The position numbers were made by a program, and so were the translations under genes. This document shows, in pieces, positions 36,421 through 49,400 of a DNA stretch of 64,000 bases. The first letter of the stretch is position 1; each line of letters opens with the position of its first letter. The notes beneath the pieces are model-generated. The model did no database searches, was not told the origin of the DNA, and worked only from the letters and a program-made list of their open reading frames with translations. Source of the stretch: Aquilaria yunnanensis (lineage: Eukaryota > Streptophyta > Magnoliopsida > Malvales > Thymelaeaceae); assembly GCA_039654915.1 (NCBI GenBank), contig CM077600.1, positions 35,328,492 to 35,392,491 of the forward strand, in the 5' to 3' direction.

Positions 36421-39400
36421 ACCCATGGTTTTAAATATCATACTGTAATGGTGTTGACATGGGAATATACACGACAGTTAAGGTAGAGTCTATCCTCCAT
36501 CCGGGGTGCAACAACAGTATTGAGCGTCTCAATCATCTTATCCCATATTGGCCATAACATCTTGAAATCGTTATACTGTTTAAATAAAACATTTTAATTT
36601 TTCCAATTTTTAATATTTTTGATAAAATATATTATAAGTATGCTTAGTTGATTAATTTTATAACAAACATTTATTGATATTTCAAAGAAACTTGTACTTT
36701 CATTTTTTATGATTTAGAAATTATGATTTTATTATATATATAATAGATTAATTATATGAGAAAAGTTCTCCATTGATCTATTTACATAACATATACTTAA
36801 ACTTTTATAATTCCAAGTTTTGGTGTGTACTATGCATTGATGTGTTATATTTACATATATTTGATTTTTATATACGTGTGTGTGTATAAATTATTTAAAA
36901 TTAGTACATCTAGATGGTACGATACGATATTGGTACTATATTATAATATTAGAAAAATGGTACAACATCCTACACAAGATTTAAAACCTTGGTTCCACCT
37001 AATGCTCTAGCACTCCTTCTTGGTTGATAGGGCTAGGAATTCTACCTTTTAGACTTGCACAGATTTGCCTAGGTTAGGATTTCCTAGCAATATACTGTGA
37101 CCTCTGAGATGTTTTTTGTTACAACCAACCCCCTTTTGCATTCTTCACTGAAGCCCACGCAATTCTTGATGCCCTCTTCATTTTGCATCTATTAATGCAT
37201 TCAGAATGTCATTATTTTAACTTATTGTGTACGAGCTTTTCAGATTGTTAGTGTTATTGATGAATTCAGGCTGGACTCTCTCACCTATCCGGATTAAGTT
37301 TGGACTCTTGATTTTCATTTTGTTGTACATTGGTCTAGAATTTTTATGGTTAGTTGCATATTGGTCCTTAACTTTAGACAATATTGAGTTGGCTAAATAT
37401 TTGATTTACATAGAAAAAATTAATAATTTAAATTATCCATTGACTATCAAAATATTATGGCACATAATGAATTTATTAACATATAGCAATTAAAATTTAA
37501 AAAATTTATGTAGATGGTTACATATGAATTTAAATTATTTGGTAATTGTATTCCAATAAATTCTTCCAATAAATTCAATCCATGCTATAATTTTTTGACA
37601 GTTAATAAATAATTTAAAATTTCAGTTTTTTCTCTTTGTAAAATAAGTTTTTTATGCCAACTTAACCTTACCTAGGGTAAAGGAACAGTATACATTATCA
37701 ATATTTGGGACCAATATGCAATAAAATGGAGGTTGTTGACCAATTTGCAATATAATTAAAAGTTTGGGACTAGTGGATTTTACCCTTTATTCTTATATGA
37801 ATTATATTGCTTTTCACGAATAAAATACTAACAAGCCACCAAACTTTTTGATATATGGCCAACATGTGACAGAAATTTGGTCTTGTTGCGAACCTTAATA
37901 CGATGTCATAGCCACAAATTTTATAGACATACTGAAGATCAGATCATGACTACACCTGCCTCGACTGAACCCATAGTTACCATGATTCCGCACGTTATCA
38001 TAGCGCCTAAAGCCACCTCACACCTCGTCATGTCAAGCCAACAACATCTAGGTCCGCCATTGTTCTTGGCTGAAGAGGAAGGAAGGAGAAAACTGTGACC
38101 CATTATGATCCAATGAACTGACCCTAGCCCGACAGTTTCTTAGCAACAATGGCGTATTTGTCCGAATTAGGAATGTAAAAAAAAAATGATTTGCTAACAA
38201 AAATAATACCAGTGGCTTATTTGTCCCTTTAGCATAAAGCTAATGGCATATTTGCCCTTTTTGCAAATTGCAAGAGACAAAGGCCATTTTAGTCTTAAAA
38301 CTTGTCATACTTTTACGTTTGAATCTTAAAAACATTTAACTTTTATAAACTAATCATAAAACTTTGTTAAAGTATTAACAGTTAGTCTTATATTTACTGA
38401 ATGACAGTTAGTGAACAGAAATAAGATTTACAGAGAAAACTAATAATTAAATGATATATTAACTGTCAAAAAAATATTAATAGTCTGAATTTATAAAAGA
38501 TAGTTATTAAATAGTTTAAGAGCCAATTCATTATAATTTAATCTAAAATAAATTATTTTTATTTTTTACATTTTTTTTACCTAGAACCAGTTTTATTTAA
38601 AAGTCAATATCAAGTAGGTATAATAATCCATTAAAAAAATAATTTTTATAAATTTATTAAATTTGTATAAATTTGTATTTTTTAGTGCCTAAAAATATGA
38701 AAATTCATAAAATTTAATAACATTATGAAAATTTACTTTCAAATGTATTACATTTAAATAATATATCTTTCAAATAAAGTTGTTTTTGGACAAAAAAAAT
38801 ATAAAAATAAAAATAATTTATTTAGATCTAGTTGACTTAAGCTAAAATAAATTGGGTTCTAAATTACAAGTGAAAAAGTTGGTTTCATAAAAATGATTAG
38901 TTTTTCAATTAATTGTTTATGCAATTGCAAAGTTTTAAAACTTATTTAGAAAAGTGAAATGTTTTAATATTAATTGTCTACGTGGTTGCAAGGTTTTAGG
39001 ACTTATTAAAAAAATGAAGTGTGAAATTGAGACCAATATTTGCTCAATGGATCAATTTTGTCATTGATTATTAAATGATAGAAATATTTTTGTTTTTGAA
39101 AATATTTTATGACACAACTCTTAAATTAGTTTCTAAAAGTTTTCTAACCCTTAACTACCCTAACATTTTCATAACAACCAAATGAATCAAAATCTTATAT
39201 TTAACCACACACCCCAATTTTTAAGCCTTCTTTGTTTCAACTTTCATATTGTTGCAACTGTTTGCTGCCATTGTCATATGTTCTTTATTTTAAAACTATA
39301 GCACCTTTGTATTTAGTTCTTCCTACATCAATTGAACCTCATTTGTTTAGAGTTTGTTTTAAGGATCGTTGTGAAGATATGTAGAATAGTAGAAGTGACA

Positions 39401-39840
39401 TCCTTGCAAAATAGGTGGAGACAAACATAGGGTACAGTGGGTTGTTAGAGTGATGGATATATTTAAAATGATGATAAAAATGATAGATTTAAAAATTTAA
39501 TAGTTAGGGTATTAGGTGAAGAAAATTTGAAATTGAAACGTCATTTTTCTTTTTTTTCTTTTTTTTGAATTTGATACATAAACAATTTTAATAGCAGGTG
39601 GTAAAATTTGTCCCTGTAGATGATATCTTTAGCAAATTCAGAACAAAAAAATATTACTAGCAAAATTACTTTATTAAATAAAAATTATCGCAAATTTTCA
39701 CCTTCTCCAGGAAATGAGAAAAAGTTTCACTACTGCAATAAGAAAGTGAAATTTTAGGATTAAAAAATGAGTTTTTTCCCGCAATCAGGTATTGCGCGAT
39801 CTTTCTAGATCGAGACTTTATACTTTGACATTTCCCACAC
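36421..39840. other. AT-rich intergenic DNA upstream of UPF3
   Basis: No gene recognised. Degenerate inverted phrases around 37270-37390 and 37670-37790 (ggtccttaacttt / aaaagtttgggactag) look like ends of an old Mutator-type MITE, but I cannot place clear boundaries or a target duplication. A similar phrase family (cttatttgtccctttag) occurs at 38210-38300. Confidence 0.5.
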
Positions 39841-39926
39841 GAACAAGAAATCTAACGATACGAATACTACCATCTAAATTGCAGGTTCCAGAGTCTCTGC
39901 AGCGCTTGAATTTCCAAGGAATTGGG

Positions 39927-39941
39927 ATGCTTGACGTATAA
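39927..39941 (+). promoter_or_regulatory. Five-codon uORF overlapping the UPF3 start codon
   Basis: ATG CTT GAC GTA TAA encodes M-L-D-V and stops. The final A of its TAA is the first base of the UPF3 ATG (TAATG). The main start is placed at 39941 because the reading frame begins MKDPLQRTKVV, matching the usual UPF3 N-terminus. Whether the mRNA 5' end lies upstream of the uORF is not visible. Confidence 0.6.
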
Positions 39942-42900
39942 TGAAGGACCCTCTTCAGAGAACCAAAGTTGTAATCAGGCAATTGCCTCCCTCTCTCTCC
40001 GAAGACCATCTTCTCCCTCAAATTCAACATCTCTTCTCCGGTCGTTACAGTTGGTTCTCTTTCCGCCCAGGAAAGACCAGGTTTCATTTTTCTCTTTTCC
40101 TATCTCTTATAGTAATTTCTTCAAATTTCTTTCTTGATTTGCTGTGGGAAGATATGGCTGATACCGAATTCTTATGTTTAATATAAGATTTGGTATTTTC
40201 ACTTCGGTTATCTGGAAAGCTGAATTTGTCCTTCAAAAATGTCTACTTTTGTTGCTAGAACTCTAGGATAGGAAACTGGTGGACCATATCATGAGCTGGT
40301 GCATTGCTGCTTGATGGGTTTATTTCTTGGTATACATTCCGTGAAGCAAAGGTTTTGAGCTTGTATCATCCTTTTTAACTAATGGAAATGGTTCTTGCAG
40401 CCAGAAACGTCAGAAGTATTCACGGGCTTACATAGATTTCAAGAGGCCAGAAGATGCGTTTGAGTTTGCTGGGTTCTTTAATGGACATGTATTTGTTAAT
40501 GAGAAGGGTATTTTTAGCACCATTTTGTTACTTTTCTCGTTGGATTTTTCATAGTGCTTCTTTGTGAATTTATGTCAAACTTAATTCATCAAAAGCAAAA
40601 AAATAATTCATCCGTTAAGATTCTATTACGTGTTTTCCTGACCTTTTTGGTATGTGTTTTAGGTTCCCAATTTAAGGTGATTGTTGAATATGCTCCTTCT
40701 CAACGCATTCCAAAGCCATCTGCTAAGAAGGATGGACGTGAAGGGACTATTTACAAAGGTTTATTCTCATAACTTGCACCATGGTCATTACTTTGCTGCT
40801 ATGATCTTTTTTTTCCCCCCTTTTTTTTCTTTTTCTTTTCAATGTCTGAAATTATTTGTATTTTATGAAACTAGATCCTGAGTATCTGGAGTTCCTCAAG
40901 GTTATTGCGAAACCACCAGAGAATCTTCCTATAGCAGAAGTTAAGATGGAAATAAACGAAGCAGAACAATCTGGTCTGCAATCATGTCTCAACTAGTAAA
41001 CAAATCACTTTTAAAATGCAGAAGCACATACTGTTCTTGCTAAACTCATTTTTTATACACTCAATTTCTTTTCTGGTAGGTTCTGTGTTTGAAAATCCTA
41101 TTGTTACACCTTTAATGGAGTTTGTACGTCAAAAGCGAGCTGCTGAAAATGGAAGCCAGGTACCCTTTACTGGACCTTCTGAGCAAGTCTGTTAGATAAT
41201 AAGAGAATGATGGAGATGGAGCCTTCTGTGCATCGAATTTTGAGTTTTATTTTCATTTTCTTTTTTCATTTTTGGTATAGAGGGAGATTATCATGGTTTG
41301 CAACCTTCCATTGGCAACCATTTGTTGACAATATTGCATTCTGGAATATTGGCTCCCTCACCATTTACTTGTGTTACCAATTCTTCCAACTATGAGTGAC
41401 GAATAAATTTGCAGCCTTACTGATGTGTATGGCTATGGGAAAAAAAGAGGAAAAAAGAAGAAAAAAGAAAAAAAGAAGAGTGTACTTGTCTTGTTGTCCT
41501 GCTTACATGTGAGGTAGCCCCATCTGTGAAATTGCAATTATATGGGTGTTGGATACATTTATGGACTTACTAACATAGCAAAGTATGATTTTTCTCCCAA
41601 GTCATGCCTCAGTCTTTTTGGTGATTTCTACAGGGATCCTTATGTGCTCGGAAGCTTAGCAGGAGAGTTGCAGCTTCTGGCAGGAAGCTTGTTTCTAATG
41701 CTACCAAATTTAGGCCAGAGAAGCAAAAGGTGTGTAATCTGGAATGAGATTGATATTTCTATGGTCAATAGTGTATGTGCATAGTTCTAAACCTGTTGAT
41801 TCTTTTTATGAAAGTGATTGTTTGCTAATTCCAGTGCCTTATTATATGGCTGTATTTTATTGTCACAAATAGTTGTTTGGTTATTCTTTTTCATCAAGAT
41901 GGCTGATGAAGGCAATTCTGTTCTTTTTCAAAACTGATTATAGGAAATAAAAATTTGAGGGGGACAAATCTATTTTATCTTGTGTATGTTGCTTTTCAGT
42001 ATAAGAAGTTTTGTGATAATATATCTCGAACACAGAACAAAAGCAAATCTGTTCTTTCTTGCCTTATATGCCCACTGGTTTTGTAACTTCCGAATGAGTT
42101 TTTAAGGATAATGTTTTCTTCTTTAGTCTGGTTTTCAACTATTCATGAGCCTAGATTGAGAAGATGGTGGCTAGTGAGAAAAGGTGAGAAACTTGAGTGC
42201 AGTTTTATTGCTGCTCCTTGACAAAGAAATAAAAGGAAAAAAATTGAAAACTTGCTTGTATGTTTGATCTGAACCTTTATCCACTTTATGGCATTTTTTT
42301 TTTAAAAAAAAATTAGCCTGGTTTACAGCATCTATTCTAACGGTTTATAATGTTTGGATTTCTTAGCCATTTGAATATGTAAGGTCCTTAGAAGTCTGTT
42401 GGAGGGAGTTGACTGTATATTGACGCTTTTCTTACTCTTGCTTTTGGGTCTTGGCAGTATATCTTGAAGGGCAGTAGTAAAAAGCAACGTCAGAAGGATA
42501 AGTCTTCTGGCAACGTAGTCTCTGGGCAAGACAACCAGCCTGCCAGTTCAAGTGGAAGAGAGATTGCAGAGCATGAAAAGGGTGATTTTCTCTTACATGT
42601 GCCATCAGACTGACCAATCTATCTCAATTAACTAAATCGTATACCTTTTTTGGCCTTGCTCATTTCTTCAAATCCTAAAGCTATTATTTCTAGGATTTAG
42701 AGAATTACAGCCTATTTCTTAGTGTCATCTCACAAGCATGGTCAATACACAAAGTATGTAACCAGCTCACTTTTATCCTAATCCGTGCCATATAGTTAGA
42801 TGTATCAACAGCAATTATAGTAAATAACAAAGGAAGAAGGAATAATGGACTGAGAGCTCAAGTTCTGTGTGCAGTGAGTAGCATTACAGTTAAAAGCACA

Positions 42901-44433
42901 TAATGTTCTTGCCTGGGTGTGTAGCTGTAGGGAGGTGTGCTTGGTGTCTAGCAGCCTTGGGCTCCACCAGCAAGATGGATGCATTTAGAAAATATTTAAA
43001 ATGCCTTGCTTCACTTAGGCAGGCACTTGGATTTGTCTTGGAGACCCGGGCAATGAAAGTGCCATTTACCGATGACAACTTTAGCAAGTAATCTATGCTA
43101 AAGGCTTAGTGTGACCAAAGAGCACCTTGTCACCATTCACCAAAGTTAACCTTATACTGACATGATGTATTGATTTGGAATTTTCTAATAAGAAAATAGA
43201 TAAACGAGTGAGGCCACCAGAACGAGCGTGACACTACTGAAGTAAGTTTGAAGTTATCACAGCCAACCACAGAAAGGCCTGTTTGCATTTCTCCCGCATT
43301 AAGTTCCTCATTTGATCGTTAAATTTTTTTCCCCTTTCTCTTAAGCTTTAAATTATTGAAGCAGTTCCTGTTTATCTTTCTCTTCCAGGAATCACTTTGA
43401 CTACTAACTTGGGAAAGAAAAAGGTCTTGCTTTTGAGATCAAGGGAACAAGAAATTCCACAAGTAGGCATCTCTTTTCGCTCATAAATCTCCCTAGTTCA
43501 CATGTTAAATATACTTTCTAGAATTTTGTAGGCACAAAACCTTATTTGCATTCAGTGGCTAATTTGTTATAATTCTTGTATGCTAATGCCACTTCTCAGC
43601 TACTTGACGGAAACCCTTCTGGAAGTTCACCTGCTCCAGGTGCTCCAAGGCAAAGTCAAAGGCAGGAGGTTGGCCAAAAATTGATAAGAGGTATACTTTT
43701 GAGCAATGAAGCACACCAAAGCCAGGCACTAAAAGCATATCAACCGCTGAAATCGGAAACCAAAACTTTGGATAATGTCGATGAGAAAGGAGGGACATGT
43801 CTGCAATCTGATGAAAAATTTCACTCATCAAACAGTGAACCATCATCCTTGACTTCTTACAATGATTCAAGAAAGGATGATAAGCACATAAGGAAAGACA
43901 TTAAGGGGTTTGTCTCAGCCTGTGAGAAGCGAGGAAAAGGCCTGAAAAATAGGGGAAGACCAGATCATGGTGTCTTGTCTCTTCGTCACTCCATTATCAC
44001 ACAAGCTACTCAAGAACATCCGACTTCTTTTAACCCAGCAGAGATGAAGAATGACACACATTTGTATCCAAAGAAGTCTATGTCTTCTGTGGAGAACAGT
44101 TAGTTTTTCCTCCTCTGCTGTTCAGTTGTTCATTTAACTCTATAGTACTGAATAGCATTTGCTTGCATGCTTATTTCTAAATCTCTAAACGTTGAGTCCA
44201 TCCAGGTTTGCAAAGGCATTTTACTCATTACCAGGTGGTGAAAAACAATGGTTCCTCTATTGTTGGTGAGGGGAAGTTCTCCAGGAGAAGAGTTCCCTCT
44301 GGTTCTGTTGTGTCCCAGGTAAGCAAATTAAGTCTGCTTTCACTATTCTGCGTCCTTTCACATCTGGACTGAAAATGTCAAATCACACTTGCAGAAACAA
44401 GTATGGATTCAAAAATCACCTGGAGGTTCTTAA
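39941..44433 (+). CDS. UPF3: UPF3, nonsense-mediated mRNA decay regulator (Smg4/UPF3 family), eleven coding exons
   Basis: UPF3 binds exon junction complexes and bridges them to UPF2/UPF1 during surveillance of premature stops; it shuttles between nucleus and cytoplasm. Exons: 39941-40080, 40401-40507, 40663-40758, 40875-40973, 41080-41159, 41634-41729, 42458-42581, 43389-43462, 43600-44098, 44206-44318, 44395-44433. Every junction is GT-AG and in phase: 1467 nt, 488 aa, close to the Arabidopsis protein's length. The N-terminal Smg4/UPF3 domain (about residues 1-175) carries VVIRQLPPSLSEDHLLPQI, YSRAYIDFKRPEDAFEFAGF, FNGHVFVNEKG and IVEYAPSQRIPK. VTPLMEFVRQKRA follows, then basic low-complexity sequence (KKQRQKDKSSG), a conserved KKKVLLLRSREQE segment, a long polar exon 9, and the conserved C-terminus ending KQVWIQKSPGGS that plant UPF3 uses for exon-junction contact. 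Exon 9 ends at a weak ACA|GTTAGT donor, required to keep frame. Confidence 0.95.
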
Positions 44434-46180
44434 ATGTTTAAATGTGGTAAGCATTTCTTGGTTGAGTTAATTAGATGGGTAAAAATAGAAGAAAGAGCCT
44501 CAACTTTGTAGTTAAGTCAACTAAGGACTTGAAATTTTGTTTCGTTTAAGGGTCTAACTATTCGAACTGGAACTTGAACTTTTACATGCTGGCAGTTAAG
44601 GGCGTTAATCATCTAAACTGGGTCAATTGGGTAGTTTAAATATGTGCCTTCATTCTCTGTAAGATGACCATGGAATTATCATTATGCTTATAATACACAT
44701 TTCATATTGCAAAGAATTTGTGAAATACCAAAAAATTTATTCATAGTATCAGCAATTCATGTATTTTATGAGGCAATGGAATAAGATACAACAAGAGGAT
44801 AAGCTACAAATGGGAAAGATAAGTAGGACAAAGGATTGTTTGCATTGCAGTGAACTTATTTTACAACAGAAATTAAAAAACGTCCAATTGTTAAGATATG
44901 TTACTACACACTGCATTACCAATATCTGTAAATATTTTTATATTTGTCATCAATCCAGTTTAAATAGCTAGGGACCTTAATTCCACCAGATAAGAGTTTA
45001 AGCCCTCAATTTAACTTTTTCTCTTTAGTTGAAGACTGATTTTGTATGGTAAGATCCATGAGCAAAATTGTTAATGAACTTTATCCACCTAGAATGCACA
45101 GATTGTTTGTGTGCAGCCACTTTATATAGTATATGGAATATTTTAATTGTTCTTGTGCATTTTAGTGAAACCTTCTCTTCACATTTCCCTCATTTTGTTG
45201 TATTTCTTAGACGTTTGTTAGAATGGTATGCCGTTATGTCTTAAGTAGTAAATTTTGTCTTAGTTGGAGATTTTTTGTGATCGATGATAAGCTTTGAAGT
45301 TTTAGTCTTTTAGTATTGGTTGGCTGGAATTCTTGCTTACTCTACAGGATGGGAAAGAATGCACATTTCATCAGTTGAAGCTGGCCGCCATTGTGTGACC
45401 TCATTGTTACTTGACTGGTGCTGCAATCACATCTCCTGTTTGCATGCGGTTTTGAGATGGGAAAATTTATCCAAATGTTTTGTTGTGACGTGGAAAGGTC
45501 ATTAGACAAACCTGTTAGAGCGACTGCAAACACTGGATGCTGAGACATGTGTTGCTTAGTGAATCCAAGAATCACATGTCAGTTGGTGGAACAAGTTGCT
45601 ATGGAATAAGAACAAAGAATAAGAACAAAAGTTTGCTGCTGTCATGGTACAGGAGCAGGACCATATCTTTCTCATTGGAAAAGATCCTACTTGCAGGTTG
45701 AATTGGATGATGCTTGTTGTTTGGTGAGCGGCATGCCGTTGGATGTTGCGTACTGCATCAGTTTCTTAGATGGGGCCTTCCACTTTACTGCATGTGCATG
45801 ACTTGGGCTCATCGCAGTTAAGCTGATATAGGTGTTGTGTACTCTGTTGATGGATGACCAGGCTGTGTACAGTGTAATACAATCGGCTAGCTCTAGGTTC
45901 TCATGCTGTGGGGAATGGAAACTAGTGTCGCCCGTACTTGAATTTGCTTCAGCAAAAACTAAAAACAAGAGAACATGGTGTCTGGATTGTGCTTCTTAGA
46001 CAGACCGGAATAGATGTTTTATCTTGGGTGATGTTTGTATTCCTAGAACATCTTTCTGATTCTCTTTGAAATCTTTTGATGTATACATCTTCTCTCTCAC
46101 TGTGATGTGCTGTGCTCTACCTTAGATTACTTGGAATTTTTTGGTCTGTTGATTACACACTCAGGGCCGATCCCTGTAGA
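44434..46180 (+). promoter_or_regulatory. UPF3: UPF3 3' UTR with a probable 901-nt intron
   Basis: Thirteen nucleotides after the UPF3 stop is a strong donor (ATGTG|GTAAGC at 44446/44447), and a good acceptor (tactctacag|GATGGG) lies at 45347/45348, followed by about 800 bases of mixed-composition sequence without a protein-like frame. I infer a spliced, long 3' UTR. The 3' end near 46180 is a guess from the change to transposon sequence at 46284. No cDNA is available to confirm splicing. Confidence 0.5.
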
Positions 46181-46283
46181 TGTTTGCAGTTGGATCCAAA
46201 GGTACTTGATTTTAATTGTGAGTAGTATTTAGTAAGGATAAATTTTACGGGGTCCCCAATCTTTAATTGTTACATCATTTTGA

Positions 46284-47656
46284 TTGGGCGAAAATGCATT
46301 TTAATACCTCAAACTTTGTTGACTCGATCATTTTAGGGCATGAACTAGGACTCGGATCAGCCAAGTCCTTGAACTGTGTAAAGTAGGACACTTTGGTCCT
46401 TTGACTCACTAACTCGGCCACGTGCAACTAACTTCGTGGAGGAGTTTGTAACAGTTAAATCACCTGTTTGTAGGAATTTAAATCTTTATGCCCTAAATTA
46501 CAAGAACACCAATCCTTAGGAACTTAGTGTCAACTAAGCTCAAACACCCTTCATACTCTAAGTTCTCGCCTCTACTGCTTCAACGCTTCCCCAGTCGTTC
46601 ACAGCGTCCATCTATCCCAGGGTCTCTCATTTTCCTTCACAGCCATCAAATACATCAATTACAACCATAACTTGGCCACATCCAAATCCATAACCACTAG
46701 CACCCAGCACGGCCTTGACGAACTCGTTCTCACCCTCTCTGCTTTCCTATTCCTTGTCCTCACAACTGGTGCTGCAGCTCAGGCGAGCATAGACAATGGT
46801 GATGAACTGGTGATGCCAAAATGGATGATAGCGCAAACTTAGAACCTAGAACCAGAGTTGGGAGGAGATTACAAATTTTAGGCTCCATTCCAGCAAGGTT
46901 GAGCATTTTCTTGTTTGGGTTTTTTTTTTTTTTGCTTCATTTGCTGTTCGTCAGTCATTAAGGATCTAAAATTCAGGCCAATCAGACTCTTGAGGATTAC
47001 ATGGGTTGACTGGAAGATTGAGCTCACGAGACCAGTGATTCCTCAAATCTTGCTGTTGATCTGAACTCGGTGATTGCAGTATGCAAGCTAGCAGGCGATC
47101 TGTTCCGGGGTGGGAGACATGGGCGATGAGGATGTTGGTGAGTGTGGGGGTGATGAAACTAGTGGGGTGCTGGTTTAGGGCAATGTTGGTGTGCCATGGG
47201 GCTAGTGGCTGGCAGCGATACTGATTTGAGGTGCGAAGCGAGTGGTCGATAATGCTGTTAAGGTGGCCAAATTGGGGATTGGATTGTTGCTGGGGAGCCG
47301 GTTCGTGAGGTAAGGCCTTGCATGGCAGAGTTCGCACTGCCACAAGGTTGCTGGAGGTTTGTGAGGAGAGAGTGGCAGACAACAGAAAGCGCGGAGGATA
47401 GGGAGGGAGACAAGTCCAGGATAAGGGCTTGGATGGTTTATGCTAAAGTCTATGGCTCAAAAAAGAGAAATCAAGAAGTTAGGTTCTGATAATGAAGTTA
47501 TTTTGTTTATCGGTCAATCAATGGACGAACGTGAGGTCAAAGGACCAAAATGTCATACCTTACATAGTTCAAGGACTGGGCTGATCCAAGTCATAGTCCA
47601 CGCCCTAAAATGACAGAGTCAACAAAGTTTTAGGTACTAAAGTGCTTTTTGGCCTT
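46284..47656. mobile_element. Long-TIR Mutator-like element (about 1.37 kb), candidate Pack-MULE
   Basis: Inverted ends of about 130 bp: left at 46286-46415 (cctcaaactttgttgactcg, cattttagggc, ttggtcctttgac) and the same phrases in reverse at 47525-47656. Probable 9-bp target duplication tcattttga / tcattttca (46275-46283 and 47657-47665). The interior is GC-richer than the ends; plus strand 46600-46800 reads a protein-like hydrophobic stretch (LDELVLTLSAFLFLVL) that could be a captured fragment of unknown source. Confidence 0.8.
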
Positions 47657-47665
47657 TCATTTTCA

Positions 47666-48143
47666 ACATGTTATTTTCTTTTGGTTTTAAATCTTTGTAC
47701 GATTTTCTTCAGTATTAGTCTCAAACCGTTTCAAAACGTTCCATACTTATCCTCTATTGGATGTATGGAAACCACTAACCTTAGATGGAAGTCGCCATGG
47801 CAGAAGAAACCCAATTCAAAAAGGAAAAAGAAAGTCCATTAATGTAAATAAATTATTGCACGGGTGAAATTTAGTTAAAAGACAACCCCATAAAGTTTAA
47901 TTAAGTATTTGTAAAGTTGATGAACTATTATTTCGAGTTAATAGATTTTATTTAATGGAGGACTGTACAAAACATTTTCAAAATGTTGGAAAGATGACAG
48001 TTAAAAGGTTACCTGTGAAAATTGACAAAATAAAAGGCTAGGGATCATGCTTGAATTTGCTATATTAGTAGCTAGGTCTGCTCGTGAAAAATGGCTTAAA
48101 TTTCCTTTCGCCCGTTAAACTTTAACTCTGAACAATTTGCTTT
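47666..48143. other. Intergenic DNA
   Basis: No gene or element recognised between the Mutator-like element and the possible hAT element. Confidence 0.5.
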
Positions 48144-48840
48144 TAGGGTTTTAAACAAATCAAATGAATACAGACAAGCCATATTCTTGTTTGTTTATTT
48201 ATATTCATATTTGTTTGTTTAACTTTTAATGAATACGAACATAACACACAAACAATAAATAAATATAACTTCTCTGTTCAGGTTTATTTGTTTATTACTA
48301 AACAAATGTGAAAACGTACACAAACAATTAAAGTTGATGACTGCCACCAATTTGAATCGAAGTAAATCTAGCAATGGCTGAAGGGGAAATAGGCGATGGT
48401 GGAAGAGATTGTGGGTTAGGGTATGAGACTTGGCTTGGTATTGCAGCAAGTTTACACTGTGAGAGTAATGATCGATTAGGCATGAAGAAACAAAGATAAT
48501 AGATTAATTTTGAGGAGATTGGGGTATAATTATATGTTTACGAAGTAGGTGGATACTAATAAAAATATATGATATATATAAAATATGTATAATAATAAAT
48601 GTACAACTAATATATAAATAAACAAACAAACGACATAAACAAACAATAAATAAATAAATATAAAAAACAATAACAGAACTATTTATGAACATATATAAAC
48701 GAACAGGACCTTGTTTGTGTTTGTTTATTTAGCTAATCGAACAAAAAAGTCTGTTAATGTTTCTTCATTTAATTAAATAAATGAATATAAATGAACTCTT
48801 GTTAAATGGTTTACCGAATGCTCTTTTCGTTTACACCCTA
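48144..48840. mobile_element. Possible hAT-type MITE (about 700 bp)
   Basis: Left end TAGGGTTTTAAACAAAT and right end, in reverse, TAGGGTGTAAACGAAAAG form a hAT-like terminal repeat. Flanks tttgcttt and cttgcctc agree at five of eight positions, so the target duplication is decayed or the boundary is off. The interior is full of gtttgttta / taaacaaac phrases on both strands and would fold back on itself. Confidence 0.45.
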
Positions 48841-49400
48841 CTTGCCTCTCAAACTTGACAAGATGGGATATTGTAGCCCCTTAGTTAATGGATGTGAGTC
48901 ACCACACTCAGGGGGTATAATTTCCATTTGGCCAAAGTACACTTAAAACCTTTGAACTTGGCTAACTAGGACACTTTCCCCCTTGAACTTAAACTTGGGG
49001 TAACTCAAGCTTAGCCCTTGAACTTGGGAAAATGGTCCAGTCAGCCCCTTTGACTGGCACGGGCAACAATGTAATCTAACTTCCATCCATTTAAAAAAGG
49101 AATAAGTGCATCAAAGCCACTAAAGTTTCTTATTGTTCTCTTTGACACCCTAATCTTTAGTCCCCAAACCAAGGTCACCTTATCAACATTTTCAAGGTTC
49201 TAAGAGTTTCTTATTCTAGAACCACTATGTAAGGTAGCCAAAAACATCCATAAACCCCTATGAACTTGTTACTTGTGTCATCAAAGTGGCACAAGGTTGA
49301 CGACTACTATATTCAAGCCAAGACAAGGCTAGGCATCAATATCTGGGATGGGCCATAGGGTAATCAACAGTGATTCGAACATGTGGGAGAAGATGGTGAG

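Noticed and set aside
42890..43091. Open frames on both strands in UPF3 intron 7
   Set aside because: Flanking UPF3 exons 7 and 8 join in phase without it; no protein similarity seen. A small retroposon is possible but has no visible ends.
46966..47382. Minus-strand 138-codon frame
   Set aside because: Lies wholly inside a Mutator-like element; may reflect captured DNA but I see no family motif, so it is not called a gene.
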